Below, one piece after another: positions 5,767-8,019 of a DNA stretch of 8,019 bases; positions within the stretch are counted from its first letter, which is position 1, and every line of letters starts with the position of its first letter. The stretch lies in NCBI GenBank assembly GCA_023381235.1, contig JAMCTV010000100.1, positions 1 through 8,019 on the forward strand, written 5' to 3'. The translations under genes were made by a program, and so were the position numbers. The notes beneath the pieces were generated by a model that searched no databases, had not been told where the DNA came from, and saw nothing but the letters and a program-made list of their open reading frames with translations. Origin of the DNA: Gammaproteobacteria bacterium. Its GTDB lineage: Bacteria > Pseudomonadota > Gammaproteobacteria > SURF-13.

Positions 5767-6845
5767 GGGAAAACCGCGCTCCATTGCAGGGAAAGCTGGC
5801 CGTAGCTGTCGCCCTGCACATGCACGTTGGCCAACTCCAGCTTGAGTGCTTGCCGGTCGCTCAACTCATAACGCAGCCCCGCAAGGCTGCGTTTTTTGAC
5901 AAAGTGCGGGAAGCGCTCGACATAGGGGTCGCGGCTTTCGCCGAAAGTATTTTCCAGGCGGCCATACGCCGTCCAGTCGTCATGCAGACCGTATTCCGCC
6001 TGCAGGTAGCCGCTGGTAAACGCTCCGTGCTGCGTGCCGCCTGCGCCTTGCACGCGGTCATGCACCCAGTACAGCTCGCCAAACAGGCGCAGCGCATCAT
6101 ATTGCCACTGGGCGTGGGCGCCAAGCGTGGTGAGGCGCACCTCTTCCACGCTGCTTACCTTTCCCGGCACGTAGGCCCGTTGCAGGAACAGACCCAACTC
6201 TTTGCCGTTGGCTTCGGGGTAATAACTCAGGTGCGCGCTGGCAACCAGCCTACCTTCGCTTAAATGATCAAGCGGGGCGGACTCCAGCTCATCCGTTTTT
6301 AAGGACGGCCCGGCGCCCGCGCTCAGCTTGTAGGCCAGCCCGCCGCCCCGCTCCAGACCGTGTTTGCCCTCCCAGAACAGTCCCGTGGCATGAATGGGCA
6401 ATATCCCTTCTTCATCTTCATATTCCACGATGCTGGGGCGGCTGATGCTGGTTTGCAGGTAGCGCCCGTGGTGGTACTGTGTGTTCCAATAACCGAGTGG
6501 CGCATGGTGCTTGCCGAGCCAGAAAATATTGCCGGCGCCGGTGAACCAGCCGAGTTGCAATCGCTCCACCTCGGCTTCACCCTCTCCCACGAAGAACTCG
6601 CCCAGCAGGCGCCAGTTTTTGCCTTCAGTGGTGTAAAACAGGTCCAGTGCGGGAGCGATGTCGTCCTTGTCCGTCTCGCTTTCGCTGGCAAGACCTTGGC
6701 GATTGGTCAGGGTGAACTCAGGAAACAGGATGAATTCCGCGCGGACCGGCGCGCCGAGCGCCAGCCAGCCTAATAACGCGATCAGCGTCTTACGCAGCCC
6801 GCGTCGCGGGGGCGGGAGAAAGACGCATCTCTGAGAGTGGCGCAT
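5763..6845 (-). CDS. Outer-membrane beta-barrel, porin-like protein
   Basis: A probable outer-membrane porin of 360 residues from the ATG at 6845 (384 from a GTG at 6917). A signal peptide occupies about residues 17-36 (KTLIALLGWLAL, ending PVRA before EF). The mature protein alternates aromatic and polar residues in strands with Gly/Asp/Glu-rich turns, e.g. WRLLGEFFVGEG, LFGELYWVHDRV, WTAYGRLENTFGE and SLAGLRYELSD. It closes with LQLSLQWSAVF-type alternation, as expected for a barrel's last strand, but one extra Pro follows the usual terminal Phe. I did not recognise a named family; phosphate- or oxyanion-selective porins are one possibility, suggested only by the PstS-like gene next to it. 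Neither start has a good Shine-Dalgarno; ATG gives the more normal signal peptide. The 127 nt up to tRNA-Asn hold no promoter I trust. First gene of the overlapping operon. Confidence 0.85.
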   Translation of the reverse strand: MRHSQRCVFLPPPRRGLRKTLIALLGWLALGAPVRAEFILFPEFTLTNRQGLASESETDKDDIAPALDLFYTTEGKNWRLLGEFFVGEGEAEVERLQLGWFTGAGNIFWLGKHHAPLGYWNTQYHHGRYLQTSISRPSIVEYEDEEGILPIHATGLFWEGKHGLERGGGLAYKLSAGAGPSLKTDELESAPLDHLSEGRLVASAHLSYYPEANGKELGLFLQRAYVPGKVSSVEEVRLTTLGAHAQWQYDALRLFGELYWVHDRVQGAGGTQHGAFTSGYLQAEYGLHDDWTAYGRLENTFGESRDPYVERFPHFVKKRSLAGLRYELSDRQALKLELANVHVQGDSYGQLSLQWSAVFP

Positions 6846-6972
6846 AGGGGGCTGTCGTTTGGGCGCGGGCTGGCACGGTGGACTGGCGGCTGGAGGACGA
6901 GGCTCGGAGGGGTTCACGCCCCCCGCCAGGTTGTCATGCTGTTTGTTCTTGTAACTACCTCTATAATCAATC

Positions 6973-7048
<76 letters not shown>

Positions 7049-7062
7049 ATGCAAAACCACCT

Positions 7063-7091
7063 ATCATAGTCTGCCGTTCGATGGGGGTCAA
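7063..7091 (-). promoter_or_regulatory. Sigma70-type promoter of the tRNA-Asn gene
   Basis: Read on the - strand, TTGACC (-35, + strand 7086-7091) and TATGAT (-10, 7063-7068) each match the consensus at five of six bases and are separated by exactly 17 nt. The tRNA 5' end is 14 nt after the -10 box, which leaves a leader of only a few bases. Position and quality both fit a stable-RNA promoter. Confidence 0.8.
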
Positions 7092-7124
7092 TATCAGGGC
7101 GGGGCCGCTTCAAGAGTCAAGTGT

Positions 7125-7131
7125 AAGGAGG
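7125..7131 (+). promoter_or_regulatory. Shine-Dalgarno of the ComEA-like gene
   Basis: A purine-rich run starting with AAGGAGG at 7125-7131 precedes the ATG at 7136 by 4 nt and continues as GAGG up to the start codon. It is the strongest ribosome binding site in the window and fixes the start. I could not identify a convincing + strand promoter between it and the tRNA. Confidence 0.75.
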
Positions 7132-7135
7132 GAGG

Positions 7136-7447
7136 ATGAGGAAACCATTGTTATTATTGCTGGCCTGCTGTGCATGGGCAGGTTTGGCGCAGGCGGACGC
7201 CGTGGTGAATATCAACACCGCCAACCAGCAGCAATTGGAGTCCGTGCAGGGGATAGGCCCGAAGAAGGCCCAGGCCATTATCGAGTATCGTCAGAAGCAC
7301 GGCAAATTCAAGAGCATTGATGAGCTGGATAAAGTGATGGGGTTCGGCAAAAAAGGCATCGAGCAACTGCGTGCGCAGGTGACGGTGGAGGACGCGCCGG
7401 GCGCGCCACCCGTGCCGAGCGCCATCCACGGTTGCTATAGTTGTTGA
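7136..7447 (+). CDS. comEA: ComEA-family helix-hairpin-helix protein, exported
   Basis: A 103-residue protein with an N-terminal signal peptide (about 1-20: MRK, then LLLLLACCAWAGLAQA) and a mature ComEA-type tandem helix-hairpin-helix region. It shows VVNINTANQQQLESVQGIGPKKAQAII (23-49), with the GIGPKKA hairpin, then EYRQKHGKFKSIDELDKVMGFGKKGIEQLR (50-79) with the second turn. ComEA proteins bind double-stranded DNA outside the inner membrane during natural transformation; short single-domain relatives like this are widespread in proteobacteria and not all have a proven DNA-uptake role. The C-terminal 20 residues are Pro/Ala-rich and end in CYSC, a Cys-x-x-Cys pair that is unusual here. The LLAC at 8-11 loosely resembles a lipobox, but the AQA site favours signal peptidase I. 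Its last 13 nt overlap the end of prmB on the other strand. Confidence 0.9.
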   Translation: MRKPLLLLLACCAWAGLAQADAVVNINTANQQQLESVQGIGPKKAQAIIEYRQKHGKFKSIDELDKVMGFGKKGIEQLRAQVTVEDAPGAPPVPSAIHGCYSC

Positions 7448-8019
7448 GTTTGGCGATGCCGGTCGTTTGAAAATCGCGTGCCGTGCTGCGCGAGTTGTTC
7501 GGCGGTGAGCAGGAATACCCCGCCGCCGCCACGCTCGAATTCCAGCCACACAAAAGGTATCTCAGGGTAACGTTGCGTGAGCGCGGCCTGGCTGTTGCCG
7601 ACTTCCACAATCAGAACGCCGTGCGGGGAGAGATGGTCGCCGGCCTGTTGCAGGATACGTAACGCAAAATCCAGGCCTTCCTCTCCGCCGTGCAGCGCGG
7701 CCTGAGGCTCGCGCCGGAATTCATCCGCCAGACAGGCCATGTCGGCACTATCCACATACGGCGGGTTGCTGACGATAATGTCGTAGCGCCGACCAGTGAG
7801 CGCGCTGAATAAATCGGACTGTATGGCGTGCACCCGCTGTTCCAATCCGTGGCGCTCGATATTGATTTGCAACACCGCCAGGGCCTCAGCGGAAATATCT
7901 GCTGCGTCCACCTCGGCTTGGGGGAAGGCGTGCGCGCAGGCGATAGCGATGCAGCCGCTGCCGGTGCCGATGTCTAATATCCGTGTGACGCGGCCTTCCT
8001 CGATCCACGGCGCCACCCA
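7435..8019 (-). CDS. prmB: Ribosomal protein L3 glutamine N5-methyltransferase, 5'-truncated
   Basis: PrmB methylates a glutamine of ribosomal protein uL3 (L3) using S-adenosylmethionine, acting during 50S assembly. The visible 194 residues are the C-terminal catalytic part. The S-adenosylmethionine-binding motif LDIGTGSGCIAIACA comes first, then DAADISAEALAV, the catalytic NPPYVD motif that holds the substrate glutamine, EFRREPQAAL, GVLIVEVGNS and the end PFVWLEFERGGGGVFLLT. The run of motifs, especially VDSADM after NPPY and WLEFxxGGxGVFxLT, follows E. coli PrmB rather than its release-factor paralogue PrmC. The gene enters from the right edge, so the N-terminal helical domain and true start are outside the window; the GTG at 8016 is internal. 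The tail after LLT is somewhat extended and Gln/Arg-rich. It converges on the ComEA-like gene with a 13-nt overlap. Confidence 0.96.
   Translation of the reverse strand, partial: WVAPWIEEGRVTRILDIGTGSGCIAIACAHAFPQAEVDAADISAEALAVLQINIERHGLEQRVHAIQSDLFSALTGRRYDIIVSNPPYVDSADMACLADEFRREPQAALHGGEEGLDFALRILQQAGDHLSPHGVLIVEVGNSQAALTQRYPEIPFVWLEFERGGGGVFLLTAEQLAQHGTRFSNDRHRQTQQL

Noticed and set aside
5784..6773. + strand open frames opposite the porin gene
   Set aside because: The - strand frame has a signal peptide, barrel-like strands and operon overlaps; the + strand products have none of these.
7062..7067. TATCAT as a -10 box for the ComEA-like gene on the + strand
   Set aside because: It is the near-palindromic complement of the tRNA -10 box, and no -35 box lies 16-18 nt upstream on the + strand.
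7136..7171. LLAC as a lipoprotein cleavage site in the ComEA-like protein
   Set aside because: Leu at the -2 position is unusual, and an AQA signal peptidase I site follows at a normal distance.

Overview
The window looks like a chromosomal stretch from a GC-rich gammaproteobacterium. The evidence is the gene order eno-ftsB-ispD-ispF, an encoded-CCA tRNA-Asn, a PrmB that closely resembles the enterobacterial protein, and an SmrA-type Smr protein. I cannot place it below class from sequence alone. An uncultured or sulfur-oxidising lineage is possible but unproven.

Left part (1-2691, + strand): a housekeeping cluster holds the 3'-terminal five-sixths of eno (enolase), ftsB (divisome coiled-coil protein), ispD and ispF (two steps of the MEP isoprenoid pathway). 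Spacing is tight: 6 nt between eno and ftsB, and an ATGA overlap between ispD and ispF. ispD starts at TTG.

Junction (2692-2778): a C/G-run inverted repeat fills the gap between two convergent genes. It has two perfect 10-bp stems and ends in ATTTTT on the + strand. It looks like a copy of a dispersed palindromic element and probably also terminates the isp transcript.

Middle part (2779-6845 or 6917, - strand): four genes read right to left, each overlapping the next. They are an outer-membrane beta-barrel porin-like protein, a small exported phosphate-binding-protein-like domain, a membrane-bound HAMP-GGDEF-EAL protein and an SmrA-type Smr protein. Overlaps are 4, 22 and 11 nt, which indicates one translationally coupled operon. 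The GGDEF domain looks active and keeps its inhibitory site, while the EAL domain has lost catalytic residues. I infer an envelope-sensing module (porin, periplasmic solute-binding protein, membrane c-di-GMP enzyme) with an RNA/ribosome-associated Smr protein attached.

Right part (6973-8019): a tRNA-Asn(GTT) gene on the - strand has a near-consensus sigma70 promoter with a 17-nt spacer. No clear terminator separates it from the operon downstream. Then comes a small exported ComEA-type helix-hairpin-helix protein (+), whose 3' end overlaps by 13 nt the 3' end of prmB (-), which is cut by the window edge. No gene-free stretch exceeds 300 bases. I see no CRISPR array, transposase or integrase.
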